Shown one piece after another: positions 23,793 to 34,006 of a DNA stretch of 64,000 bases. Source of the stretch: Parietaria judaica (Eukaryota > Streptophyta > Magnoliopsida > Rosales > Urticaceae). The notes below the pieces were generated by a model, which had not been told where the DNA came from, did not search any database, and saw only the letters and a list, made by a program, of their open reading frames with translations. The position numbers and the translations under genes are program-made. The stretch covers positions 42,277,732-42,341,731 of the forward strand of contig OX940862.1 in assembly GCA_954871525.1 (NCBI GenBank). The letters are read 5' to 3'. The first letter of the stretch is position 1. Each line of letters opens with the position of its first letter.

Positions 23793-25781
23793 ATGGTGAA
23801 GGCAACGCAATCGACGACATTGGAGTCGCTGGTTGATGAACCGGCCAATGACGAGAAGTCCTTAGACGAACAGATGCTCACGCATTCAGCGGAGATCAAG
23901 GAACTCAAGAAGATGATCTTAGAAGCTCAGAAGGAGATGGTCGCCCAGATTGACGTTATACTCGATCGACTTACGGAGGTTACTGCACAGTTATCGGAAA
24001 GAGTTACAGATTTGGAGGCCGATGTTAGACTTATCAAGCGAGCGACGGACAGCTTGCCAAGCGGAGTTAACAAAGGTGCTGGTCCGAGGTTCAAGGTTCC
24101 CGAGCCGAAACCCTTCAGCGGGGTGCGAAACGCAAAGGAGCTAGAGAATTTTCTATGGGACATGGAGCAATACTTCAAAGCGGCTCACGTGGATTCCGAC
24201 GACAAGGTAACGATCACGAGTATGTACATGCAGGTAGATGCTAAGCTGTGGTGGAGAACCCGGCTAACCGAAGGAGTCGGCCCAGAGGGGGAAAGCATCA
24301 AGACTTGGGACGATCTGAAGACGGAGCTAAAGACTCAGTTCCTGCCCGTGAACGCGGCATGGATTGCGAGAGACGCATTAAAGAGGTTAAGGCAAACCGG
24401 ATCGATTCGCGATTATGTGAAGGAGTTTAGCTCGTTAATGCTAGATATCCGTAACATGTCCGAGGAGGACAAGCTGTTTAACTTCCTTTCAGGATTACAG
24501 CCTTCGGCTCAGACGGAATTGAGGCGAAGAAACGTTCGTGACCTACAAACTGCAATGGCGGCAGCAGACGGGTTAGTCGACTACGAGTTCAATCACACCC
24601 CGACGCGGACAGATCGGAGGGAGAACTCAGACGGGAGCAATAAAAGCCAAGATGAACTTCCAAGACGGGACAGAAGGCAAGAGCACGGATCGGCCAAGGG
24701 AAGGTCGGACCGAAGCAACTCCAGAGGGGGTCTACGGTGCTTCCTTTGTGACGGTCCCCACATTGCGAGAGAATGCCCGACGACGATGAAGTTAGCGGCC
24801 ATGGCTGCCCGAGACGAAACACCCGAACAACCAGAGGAGGTTCCTGCCAGAATGGGATGCCTGCAGTCGCTCAATGCCATATGGGTGGTGAGCCCCGAGA
24901 GAAAGCGAGCCACACCCATAGAAGTGACAACCGGCAGCGAGCAAGAGTCCGAAGACGCGAACGTTACTCCACACTGCGGTAGTGTGAAGTATCCGCTACC
25001 CACCCTTGGGACACCCGACGGGAATGAGAGACAGGAGCCTACAGTGCCCTTGGCGGCTAGAGATGATGCCAGCCAAGAAACGGGTAAGGTGACATTAGCT
25101 TTTGTTGAGACAGGGTACCCGGCTAATGCACTAGGAGAGGAACCCGTGGAGAGGAGCAAGGCCCCTTCCCCGAGGAAGCACAAGCACGAGTTCGGAACGA
25201 GACCGACGACTCGAGTCCCACATGTGAAGACGCCAATAGAGATGGTGCAGAGAAGGGTGAAGCGTAAAGGGGACAAGAAAAGACGGTGTAGACAGTTCGA
25301 GAGAGGCGACAAGGTGTTGCTAAAACTGACGCCGCAAATGAGAACGAAGTTACCGGACGAACTTCAAACGACCGAGTTACTTAGGTATCAAGGTCCCTTC
25401 GATGTGTCGAAGAAGGTCAGGAATGAGATGTACCGCCTTGAATTGCCGACAGAGATGAAGAACCTCTATTCAACCGTCCACGGAAGCTTCTTGAGGCCGT
25501 ATCATGAGGATTCGGAGCAAAAGAGGTTTCAAGAGAAGAGAGCAGAGTACGGAGCTAGATCGGAAAAGAGAGTCCGTCAGATTCTAGACCGTCGGAGGAG
25601 CTTGAAGAATGGCAGAGACGAGCTCTTGGTTCATTGGGAAGGGAGTAAAACGTGCGACGCTACGTGGGAGCGTGACGATGCCCTTTGGCGATTCAAGAGC
25701 AAAGAGATGAAGACATGCTTAGAAGAAAACTCGACGAGGACGTCGGTTCAATCCGGCGGGGGAGAGTTTGTCACACCCTAA
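23793..25781 (+). CDS. Gag fused to integrase C-terminus and chromodomain
   Basis: Uninterrupted 662-codon frame from ATG 23793; TTG 23781 lies in frame upstream but is not a likely start. Order: coiled-coil-like N-terminus (residues ~1-85), retrotransposon Gag region (~100-280, LWWRTR and FLSGLQPSAQTELRRRNV typical), zinc knuckle CX2CX3HX4C at 316-328 (CFLCDGPHIAREC), a linker, the integrase C-terminal GPY/F module (GDKVLLKL; GPF near 534; VHGSFLRPYHED) and a chromodomain (~593-640, ELLVHWEGS...ATWERDD). The end, TRTSVQSGGGEF, matches the usual end of plant Tekay/Del-type polyproteins. Protease, reverse transcriptase, RNase H and the catalytic integrase core are missing without loss of frame. 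The stop codon lies 13 bases inside the 3' LTR. Likely a particle protein with a chromatin-reading tail; function is inferred. Confidence 0.88.
   Translation: MVKATQSTTLESLVDEPANDEKSLDEQMLTHSAEIKELKKMILEAQKEMVAQIDVILDRLTEVTAQLSERVTDLEADVRLIKRATDSLPSGVNKGAGPRFKVPEPKPFSGVRNAKELENFLWDMEQYFKAAHVDSDDKVTITSMYMQVDAKLWWRTRLTEGVGPEGESIKTWDDLKTELKTQFLPVNAAWIARDALKRLRQTGSIRDYVKEFSSLMLDIRNMSEEDKLFNFLSGLQPSAQTELRRRNVRDLQTAMAAADGLVDYEFNHTPTRTDRRENSDGSNKSQDELPRRDRRQEHGSAKGRSDRSNSRGGLRCFLCDGPHIARECPTTMKLAAMAARDETPEQPEEVPARMGCLQSLNAIWVVSPERKRATPIEVTTGSEQESEDANVTPHCGSVKYPLPTLGTPDGNERQEPTVPLAARDDASQETGKVTLAFVETGYPANALGEEPVERSKAPSPRKHKHEFGTRPTTRVPHVKTPIEMVQRRVKRKGDKKRRCRQFERGDKVLLKLTPQMRTKLPDELQTTELLRYQGPFDVSKKVRNEMYRLELPTEMKNLYSTVHGSFLRPYHEDSEQKRFQEKRAEYGARSEKRVRQILDRRRSLKNGRDELLVHWEGSKTCDATWERDDALWRFKSKEMKTCLEENSTRTSVQSGGGEFVTP
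25758..25766 (+). other. Polypurine tract before 3' LTR
   Basis: GGGGGAGAG immediately upstream of the 3' LTR; the same run precedes the internal LTR at 23418-23426. This is the expected plus-strand priming site. Confidence 0.8.
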
Positions 25782-26847
25782 AATCCTTAGAGAGGATCCG
25801 TGCCCGGGGAAGCACGGGAAGGAGACCCAACAAGCCTCCCGGGCGTTAGACAGGTGATTTTACGCGTCCGAAGAAGTCTTGGTGTGCCAAGCAAAAGTCT
25901 CGGTGGGCCGAGCACACTTGCGGGAGTCTTACGCAGGTAACTTGACGAATGGAAACTCACCATAGGTGCACGACGGATACCCGGGCCACGAGAGAGGCCT
26001 AGGCGTGCACAAGGCAAAGGAAGAAATCAAGGGAACGCTAGATAATGGCGCAAGGGAACGTTGGATAACGCGCCAAGGAAGTGGGCCAAGCGAATGGGCT
26101 GCCAGGCCCATGCGCATAGCGAGAAGATGCATTACGCGGGCAGCGAGGGAACACGCGGGCAGCTGGGGCAGCGACACGCGTACTCGGGCAGGGGAAGTCA
26201 CGCGCGACAGGGCAGCGTCACCCACGCGGTTACGCAGCGCGCGTCACCCACGCGGAATTGGCGAGCATCACCCACGCGGAATTGGCGAGCGTCACCCACG
26301 CGTTTTGGCCAGCCTTCACACGGATTGCCCACGAAGATTGAGGATCAAGAAGGGAAAGACGCGTGAAGAAGATAGCGGCCAAAAAGGGAAAACGCGTGCT
26401 AAAGATCAAGCTTGAAGATAGGATAAAGCTTCAAGATAGGATCGCGTCTAGAGATAGATTTTGACTAGGATTAGGATTATCTTAGCCTTGCCTATTTAAA
26501 GAGCCATGTTGGCCGAGTTTATTCATTCATTCGTTTATTCTCTAGCATTAGTTTAGGCTTAGAGTTAAGTCTTTCTAGGGATAAGTCATATAGATTCGAG
26601 TACGGGCTGTGCACGAGTTAAAGTGCCGAGTCAGCAGAGTCTGTAATCCTTTTGAGTATTTAATAAAAGCTTAAGGTTGAGGTGTGCCTCGTATATGATT
26701 GTCTTGAGTGATTTAAATACTTAGTGAGAGTGAGTGAATCCAATTGAGGAAGGGCCTCGGTTGTTAAGGCTGGTCGGATTCGGGGGAATTCAACGCCGCA
26801 TAGGGAATTCGTTTAAAATATTTAACCGAAAAATTAACCCTGTGACA
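25769..26847 (+). repeat. 3' long terminal repeat
   Basis: 1,079 bp, near-identical to 22054-23132 and followed by the target duplication ATGTG (26848-26852). Confidence 0.93.
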
Positions 26848-26852
26848 ATGTG

Positions 26853-27329
26853 TATATATACACAAACGTTCATTGAAATCCATTCGAGGTTTATTCAGAA
26901 AACTAATCTCTCTTTCATAGAAATCCAAGTAGATTACATCGCGAAACATTAGGCTTCCATTCTTTTAACAAAATAAAAACAATAATAGACTAATTTTTTC
27001 CTCTTATTTAGTCTAAAATATCGATACGTAGATGGAAAACATATTTTGAAGGGTTAGAATTTTAAATTTACCCAAGAAAAAAAAAATTACCATCAAAAGT
27101 TTGCAATCCCAAAACGCAAAGGAATAATTCCGAAATGTAAATAAATAAATAAATCAAAACTCTAACAAAGCCTAAATAATGACTTATAAAGAGTATAGCC
27201 ACATTGCATTAAATTTTGAACAGGATATATACTAAAAGAAGTACATATATACAATAGTTCATATCCTAAATTAATTTTAACGGTAGAAATGTAGATGTCA
27301 TTAGCCGTTAAGTCTCATACACAGTTATA
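26853..27329. other. Intergenic, no gene seen
   Basis: AT-rich sequence between the LTR retrotransposon and a hAT-like element; no ORF or bounded repeat recognised. Confidence 0.5.
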
Positions 27330-27896
27330 GTTTATACCAATGTTCGCATTTTCGACGATTATCGTCAATTATCGCCGATTATCGGTCTTACCGATATTTA
27401 CCGGTAAGTTGCCGCTTATAACAATTATCGTTTTATAAGCTTTTCGACGATAATCGACCTTATTGATAAAAATTTCTCCAACCGATTATTGAAAATTGGT
27501 GTAAAAATGAGGGTCTTTTCCGTGCAAATAAAAAAAAAGTTTAGGTTAGATATAAATACCCATTTCTCGCCGACATTTGACAAAAAACCCTAGTTCTCGC
27601 CTCTTCTCGCCGTCCTCTTCCCAAATCTTATGATTCTCGGCGATTTTCGACCTGGTAAGTGTCCGATTTTTGCTTGATCTTGTGCTTTTCAGTGATAATC
27701 GTTAATGTGGCAAAAGTTTGCAAAGTTTTGTTTTAAGCATTTTTCACCGAATTTCTCCAATTTTTTTTTAACCTTTGGGTATATTTAGGAGTTATAATCA
27801 TAGATCTATATGTTTCTTGCAATTTTTATTTGATAATTACTGATTTTCACGATTTTGAGATGATTTGCATAAGTTACAAAAACAAAGAGTTAGTTG

Positions 27897-28930
27897 CACT
27901 ACTACAAATTGTTGATCCTACCACGGTGTTTCAACCATGGATTTTTTAATCCATGGTCGAATTCCAAGTTTCTACCATGGAATTTTTTTTCCATGGTTGA
28001 AAATCGAGCCACGCTGCTGCATGCCATCACACGCTCTCAAATTCACTACATATCTATTTTCCTTTGTTGACAATGTGTCATTGAGATGTTTATAAGCCGC
28101 GGAGGATATATAATGCTGCGGCATGGTTGGTACACGATGACACTTTATAAAACGTTGTTCATACCACGCAGTGTACGCCGCGGCGTGTCTTGAAATACGC
28201 CACGGCACATCATTTTTTAGAGATAAGCCATGGCATTCTCTATGAAACGCCGCGGCATGGTTTGTACACGACGACACTTTATAAACCGTTGTTCATACCA
28301 CGCAGTGTACGCCGCGGCGTGTCTTGAAAGACGCCACGGCACGTCGTTGGTTAGAGATAAGCCATGGCATTCTCTACGACCCGCCGTGACATGGGTGGTG
28401 CAAGACGACATTTTTTAAACCGTTGTTCATATCATGCAGAGTACCCCGCGGCGTGTATTGAAAGACACCACGGCACGTCATTTTTTAGAGATAAGCCATG
28501 GCATTCTCTATTACACGCCGTGGGATGGGTGGTACACGACGACAGCTTGAACCCGTTGTTCATAACCCGCAGTAAAATCCTAGTATGCCGCGGCGTTTAT
28601 TGAAATACGCCACGACATTACGTTTGTAAAGACACGCCACGACATTACTAATAACAAGCCGCGGCGTGTATCGTATACACCCGAACCCTAGCTTCCTCAT
28701 TTTCTCATTGCGCCGTCGAAACCCTCTCGCAACTCAACCCTTGCCTTCGACCTCGCCCTCGACTCCTTCCCCTTCGCCGTCGCTCCCGCCCTCGCCCTTG
28801 CTGTCGCTCCCGCCCTCGCCCTCGCCTCTTTACCTAGCCCATCGCCGTCGCTCTCTTTCTTGCCGTCGATTCGCCGCGACTGCCGTCATCCGCCGTCGCC
28901 GTCAAGTAATCCGCCGTCACCTCCCAGTAT
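27897..28930 (+). mobile_element. CACTA (En/Spm-like) 5'-end fragment
   Basis: Begins CACTACTACAAATTG, the canonical CACTA terminus, followed by palindromic CCATGG-containing phrases and then ~134-bp tandem subterminal repeats. The matching right terminus (TTTGTAGTAGTG type) was not found, so the element is truncated or its end has decayed; the given right edge is approximate. A CT-rich, CCCTCGCCCTCG-repetitive stretch at 28680-28930 looks like the leader of a lost transposon gene. Confidence 0.6.
28154..28690 (+). repeat. Tandem repeat, about 134-bp period, four copies
   Basis: The phrase GTTGTTCAT recurs at 28154, 28288, 28422 and 28555. Each unit holds a palindromic CGCCGCGG(CG) core, a GCCATGGCATTCTCTA phrase and GTACACGACGACA. 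This fits subterminal transposase-binding repeats of a CACTA element. Confidence 0.75.
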
Positions 28931-30455
28931 CGATTTCAAGCTTCGTTTTTATAGCATTTTTTTTTTGTTTTTTTATTATTATTAGAATCAATACTTGAAT
29001 ATTGTTTGTAATAGGTCATGATATTGGTTTTGTGAGTTTCAATTAAGTTTTGAAATTAGGTATTGGTTTTGTGAGATGAAAATTGCTTTTGAAATTAGGT
29101 TTTGGTTTTGTGAGATGAAATTCGGTTTTGAAATTAGATTTTGAAATTAGGTTTTGAAATTAATTGGGTATTGAATTTAGGTTTTGCGAATTGAAATTTA
29201 GTTTTGGGTATTGAAATTGCGTTTTGAAATTAGGTTTGCGTATTGAAATTGCAAACCTAATTTTAAAATTGGGTATTGAATTAGGTTTGCGTATTAAAAT
29301 TTAGTTTTGGGTATCGTCAAATCATGAGTTATGTTTAGAGATGGATAAAGATTGGCACTTTTATGATTTTGAGTTGTTTTTTTTGCATTTTTATGAATAT
29401 AGCTTGAAAACTTGTTTCCATGACTTTATTTGTAATTATTTTGTTAGATTTACATGAAATATATCAAGATTACAATATTTTTTAAGTTTTTTTTATGTAA
29501 AAAGTATAGAAATTCAATTTTTTTTTGAAGTTTTATAGTTATTTAATCAAATTTTTTATGTATATAGTTGAATAATAAATTATTGAAATACTGGTCTTGC
29601 ACTTCGGTAAATTTTTAGGCAGATTTGAGGTATAATTTGGATTTCTTAATAATTATGGAAAAATTATTTAAAGTTTACTTTTTGTGATTTGTGAAGTAAT
29701 CTATTCATTTCTGATTTTTTGTTGTAGTTTATTTGCAGATTTGACGATAATTCGGTTTTCCTTATAACTGCGGCAAAAGTATTGCAAGTTTATTTTTCGT
29801 GTTTTGTGAGGTAATCTACTCATTTTTTTTGGAAGTTTTCCTTTATTAAATATTTTTTGAAATATTAATGATTTTTTTCTGTAGTTTATGTGCATATTTG
29901 AAGGTATTTCAGTTTTCGTCGCGACGAAAGCGTTTGAAGTTTATCTTTCGTGATTTTTTAGGTAATGTACTTATTTTTTTGGGTGTATTCATTTATTAAA
30001 TATTTTTTGAAATCTTAATCTGATATTTTGGGGTAATTTATTTGCAGATTTGACGATAGTTTGGTTTTTTCATAATTGCGGCAAAAGTCCTCAAGTTTAT
30101 ATGCTCGTGATTTCTCGGTAATCTACTATATTAGACTATGTATTTTATAGTTGAGACTTGTTATACTATGTTATTAGTGTTTTAGATTTGAGTTTTTTGA
30201 TGGAATTATATGTGTGTGTATGACTTTATGTATCTACATATGTTTTGAATTTGAGGTATGATATTATAAAAATATTTTATAAGTTTTTCGTCGAAAAGTA
30301 TCAATAATCCATCGATAATCATCGAAAAGTATCGGTAATCGGTAAGCTACAGTACTATAGGTTTTCTGTCGGTTAATCGGTAAGCTATCGATTAATTCGT
30401 TGAAAGCGGTTATCGATTTATCGGTAAGTTCGGTAAGTTGAACCGTAGTTTATAC

Positions 30456-30643
30456 AATAATATGCCTCTGTCTGAAGTCCTGCGAGTCGCGGCAAGAAAG
30501 TCTCCGTGAAGGCGACTCCATGTAACTGGCATTCGTTTCAAGAAGGCATCCTTACTCCATCTCCAACACCTCACCTATTTCAGTTGCTGCTCATTTTAAA
30601 ATCTACTTTAAATATGTTGAGTCATCTGCTCACACACACACAC

Positions 30644-30685
<42 letters not shown>
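30456..30685. repeat. Short intergenic stretch ending in (TA)n
   Basis: No gene seen. Ends in a (CA)n/(TA)n microsatellite (about 30630-30685) that adjoins the next element. Confidence 0.6.
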
Positions 30686-30687
<2 letters not shown>

Positions 30688-31978
30688 ATTATTAGACAAA
30701 TACTCATTTACTCTTATACTTTTATAAAATTTCCTCAAAGGTTTGTTATAATTAAATAAATACTCATTTTCTACTTTCTGGACAAATTTGCCCTCGTCTC
30801 CTTGCGATCGTCTTCCTCTTCGATCTTCACCTGCGATCACCCACAATTTCAGTCAATCATCTTCGATCTTCACTTCCGTTAAACTCCGATCAGCTCTAAT
30901 CGATAAGTTTCGGTCTCTCTCTCTTTCCGGTTAGTATTCCTACGTTCACCTCGATCTTCACCTGCGATCACCCCCGATCGACCGATTGATCGATCTTCAT
31001 CACCTGTGGATTTTCTCTTCTTCAGTATGGAGTTTCTGTTTGCGCTTCTGAATAGTTGGGTTTCTGTTTATTTCTCGGGGCTTAATATCGATTTTTTTAT
31101 TATTTTTTAGGTGCTTCGATTGTCGACGTCTATGATTCCCTGTGAATGTTGATGTCTGTCCGGAATTAAGCTAGACTAAGGCTTGATTTTTGTGGAAATT
31201 GGAGTCAATTCTTTTGGACGACGATGAGGTTGATTTCTCTAAACATGAGGTGTTATCGTGTCGGGTCTTTCAATCTGGGATTTTTTTGGGGTTTTTAATT
31301 ATTACTATTATTATTTTTATTATATATAATTCTGATTTGAGCTTTGATTTAATCCCGAACAAATGATTTAAGGCTTTCTCATGTTTGCAATCTCAAGTTG
31401 AATCAGTCTCAAGCAAATTGTGCTAATTTTTTGATTGCTCATTTCCTCAATTATGAAACTATGATCCTCTTGATGTGGTTGTTGATTACTTCATTGTATT
31501 AGAGTCTATAAAAAAATACATATTTCGATTTTTGATTTCTGTTCAGTTCCATTTTTTTTTATATCAAATCGTGTTTCTTGGCTTATTCTTCGACCTGTGT
31601 ATTTCCGTTCAATTCCCGTTTCGCATCTAATGTATGAACAATGGTGGTTTTGCAGGTTGAAAATTGCAAAACTGAAGACCGAGTTTCGATACCAGAATTT
31701 GAAGGTCGACGAAACTGAAGATAATTTGCTACGAGCATCTAAGAAGCCGAAGAGCATCGCCAAAGAGAAATCAAGACGAGATTCGAAGAAGACGATAAGC
31801 TGAAGCGAAGTGCGCCGAAGAGAATTTGAAACGAGCGCCGAAGGGAAGTGTGCCGAAGAAGCCGAAGAGTGTTGCCCAAAAGATTCCATGTGGTGGCCGT
31901 AAGGTATCGTACAGTGCGCCCACCAAAAGATTTTATGTTCGTCGCGACGTAGGGGAGCACGGAGAGAACCGGGTCGCT

Positions 31979-33475
31979 GGAGTTACACTTATGTAAATGG
32001 AGTTACACTGTTGTAACTGGAATTAAATTTTTGTAATAGAAGTTACACTTTTGTAACTGAAGTTACACTTTTGTAATTGAAGTTACACTTATGTAACTGG
32101 AGTTACACTTTTGTAACCGGAGTTACAATTTCGTAATAATAGTCATATATAATTACACTTATGTTACATATAATTATATTAATTGAGTCTCCATTTAAAA
32201 GTATGTAGCAGTAATTTCACGTAACTGGAGTTACATAAAAGAATTTAAATTTAGTATTTTCGAAAAATAGTGGCATACAATTATGTAATAGCATAAATAC
32301 AATTATGTATGTAGTTACATTACCGTAATTTCACATATGTAATTACACTTATAATTATATATGTAATAAGAGTTACAAAATGTAACTAGAGTTAAACTTT
32401 TGTAACTGAAGTTACACGTATGTAACTAAAGTTACACTTTTGTGACTGGAGTTACAATTTCGTAATTCTAGTCATATATAATTACACTTATGTTACATAT
32501 TAAGAGATTCTACATAAGAAACGATGAAAGTCTATAAGTCAGAGAAGCGGTGTGTCTTCGCTCTTTTAGCGATAAAACGAAACGATATTAAAAGTGTATT
32601 TATTATGGAATCAAATTTCAATATATTTCTTAAAATAATAATTTAGTGTTTTTTCTTTATTGAAATTAATTTGGAAGTATTAAAACAATTTTTGTAACCG
32701 AAGTTATACTTTTGTAACCGAAGTTACACTTTTGTAACGAGAGCTACAAATGTGATTAGAAAGGTCCCGCAAAAAAACATTACGAGCTTTACACAACGTA
32801 ACTGGAGTTAAATTTATGTCATTAGAGTTACACTTATGTAACTAAAGTTATATTTGGGTAACTACAGTTACACTTGGGTAATTGCACTTACACTTATGTA
32901 ACTAAAGTTATTAAAATTATATTTGGGTAACTACAGTTACACTTGTGTAACTGGAGTTACACTTGGGTAACTGCAGTTACACTTATGTAACTAAAGTTAC
33001 ATTTTGGTAACTACATTTACACTTGGGTAACAAGAGTTACACTTATGTAGCTAAAGTTGCATTTGGGTAACTACAGTTACAGTTTGGTAACAAGAGTTAC
33101 ACTTATGTAACTAAAGTTACATTTGGGTAACAAGAGTTACACTTTGGTAAATTCAGTTACACAAACGTAACTAAACTTACTAAAATTACATTTGGGTAAC
33201 TACAATTACACTTGAGTAACTGCAGTTACACTTATGTAACTAAAGTTACTAAAATTGCATTTGGGTAAATACAGTTACACTTTGGTAACTGGAGTTACAC
33301 TTATGTAACTAAAGTTACATTTGGGTAACTACAGTTACACTTGGGTAACAAGAGTTACACTTATGTAACTAAAGTTACATTTGGGTAAGTACAATTACAC
33401 TTGGGTAACAATAGTTACACTTATGTAACTAAAGTTACATTTGGGTAAGTACGGTTACTTTTATGTAACTTATGT
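31979..33475. repeat. Array of GTTAC-GTAAC mini-palindromes
   Basis: For about 1.5 kb the sequence consists largely of units of 18-20 bp, of the form GTTACACTTATGTAACTAAA, with two less regular gaps (about 32140-32390 and 32480-32690). Each unit has GTTAC and its reverse complement GTAAC separated by 7-8 bases, so each can pair with itself and with every neighbour. Higher-order repeats of two or three units are visible after 32800. No ORF. Confidence 0.9.
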
Positions 33476-34006
33476 AACTTTTAGTTATATTAACGCTTTT
33501 TTTATTCATTGCAACTCTATCATATTAATGTTACTTCAATATCTAAAAATCAAAACTGCAAAAACAATAATTACTTTCCCTTGAATGCCACAAATTCCCA
33601 AATTCAAAAAATAAACAGTATCTTAAAATGAAAAGTGAATTTAGTTTGTGAGTCTCGTTCCCCAACTTTTTCCCAAGCAAGTACCTTTCTACTCATTACT
33701 CTCAAGCGTTCGATTTCCTGATGGAAAATCATATAATTTTATTATCTTTGGAGTGGAAATGTAACCAGTCTTGGTAAGAAGTGTTGCAAGAACTATAGTG
33801 AAAAATAAACTCAGACTGTCAAATAAATAAATAAAACAGTTCAAGAGAATACATCATTTTTTGGAAAACGACACTGGATTCTGAAAAATGACACCCTCAG
33901 AACAAAAGAATCTGAATATTACATGAGGAAACCACACAAGCCTCCTCTACGGCGCCGCAATCGATGTTCATCTTTAGCAACGAGTTTCTCACCAAGACGT
34001 CGAACT

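Larger units (their letters stand above)
22054..26847 (+). mobile_element. Non-autonomous Ty3/gypsy chromovirus-derived LTR retrotransposon with an internal third LTR
   Basis: Outer LTRs 22054-23132 and 25769-26847 are each 1,079 bp, start TGTCACACCC and end TGTGACA; the element is flanked by ATGTG at 22049-22053 and 26848-26852. By eye only three substitutions separate the LTRs. Order inside: primer-binding site, 296-bp mini-internal region ending in a polypurine tract, a different 332-bp LTR (23429-23760), second primer-binding site, Gag-chromodomain ORF, polypurine tract. Protease, reverse transcriptase, RNase H and integrase core are absent, so movement would need enzymes from a partner element. 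It is inserted in the right target duplication of a hAT element. Confidence 0.92.
27338..30447. mobile_element. hAT-like element (family with TCGATAAT subterminal repeats), 3.1 kb
   Basis: GTTTATAC flanks both sides (27330-27337 and 30448-30455), an 8-bp duplication. The left end begins CAATGTTCGCATTTTCGACG, the right end is the complement of TACGGTTCAACTTACCG. Subterminal regions are dense in short inverted motifs such as CCGATTATCGG and ATCGATAA. From 29630 to 30130 about four diverged copies of a ~110-130 bp unit occur, each with TTTGACGAT...GCGGCAAAAGT...GTGA. No transposase frame was recognised. Two relatives lie at 38177-39477 and 61289-62746. A CACTA end is nested inside. Confidence 0.65.

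Noticed and set aside
24593..25312. 239-codon minus-strand ORF
   Set aside because: It lies wholly antisense to the Gag-chromodomain ORF and its Ser/Pro/Cys-rich translation matches no family I recognise; it is a shadow of the real frame.
28666..28998. 110-codon Pro/Ser-rich ORF
   Set aside because: Low-complexity CCCTCGCCC repeats produce open frames in any register; it looks like a transposon leader, not a protein.
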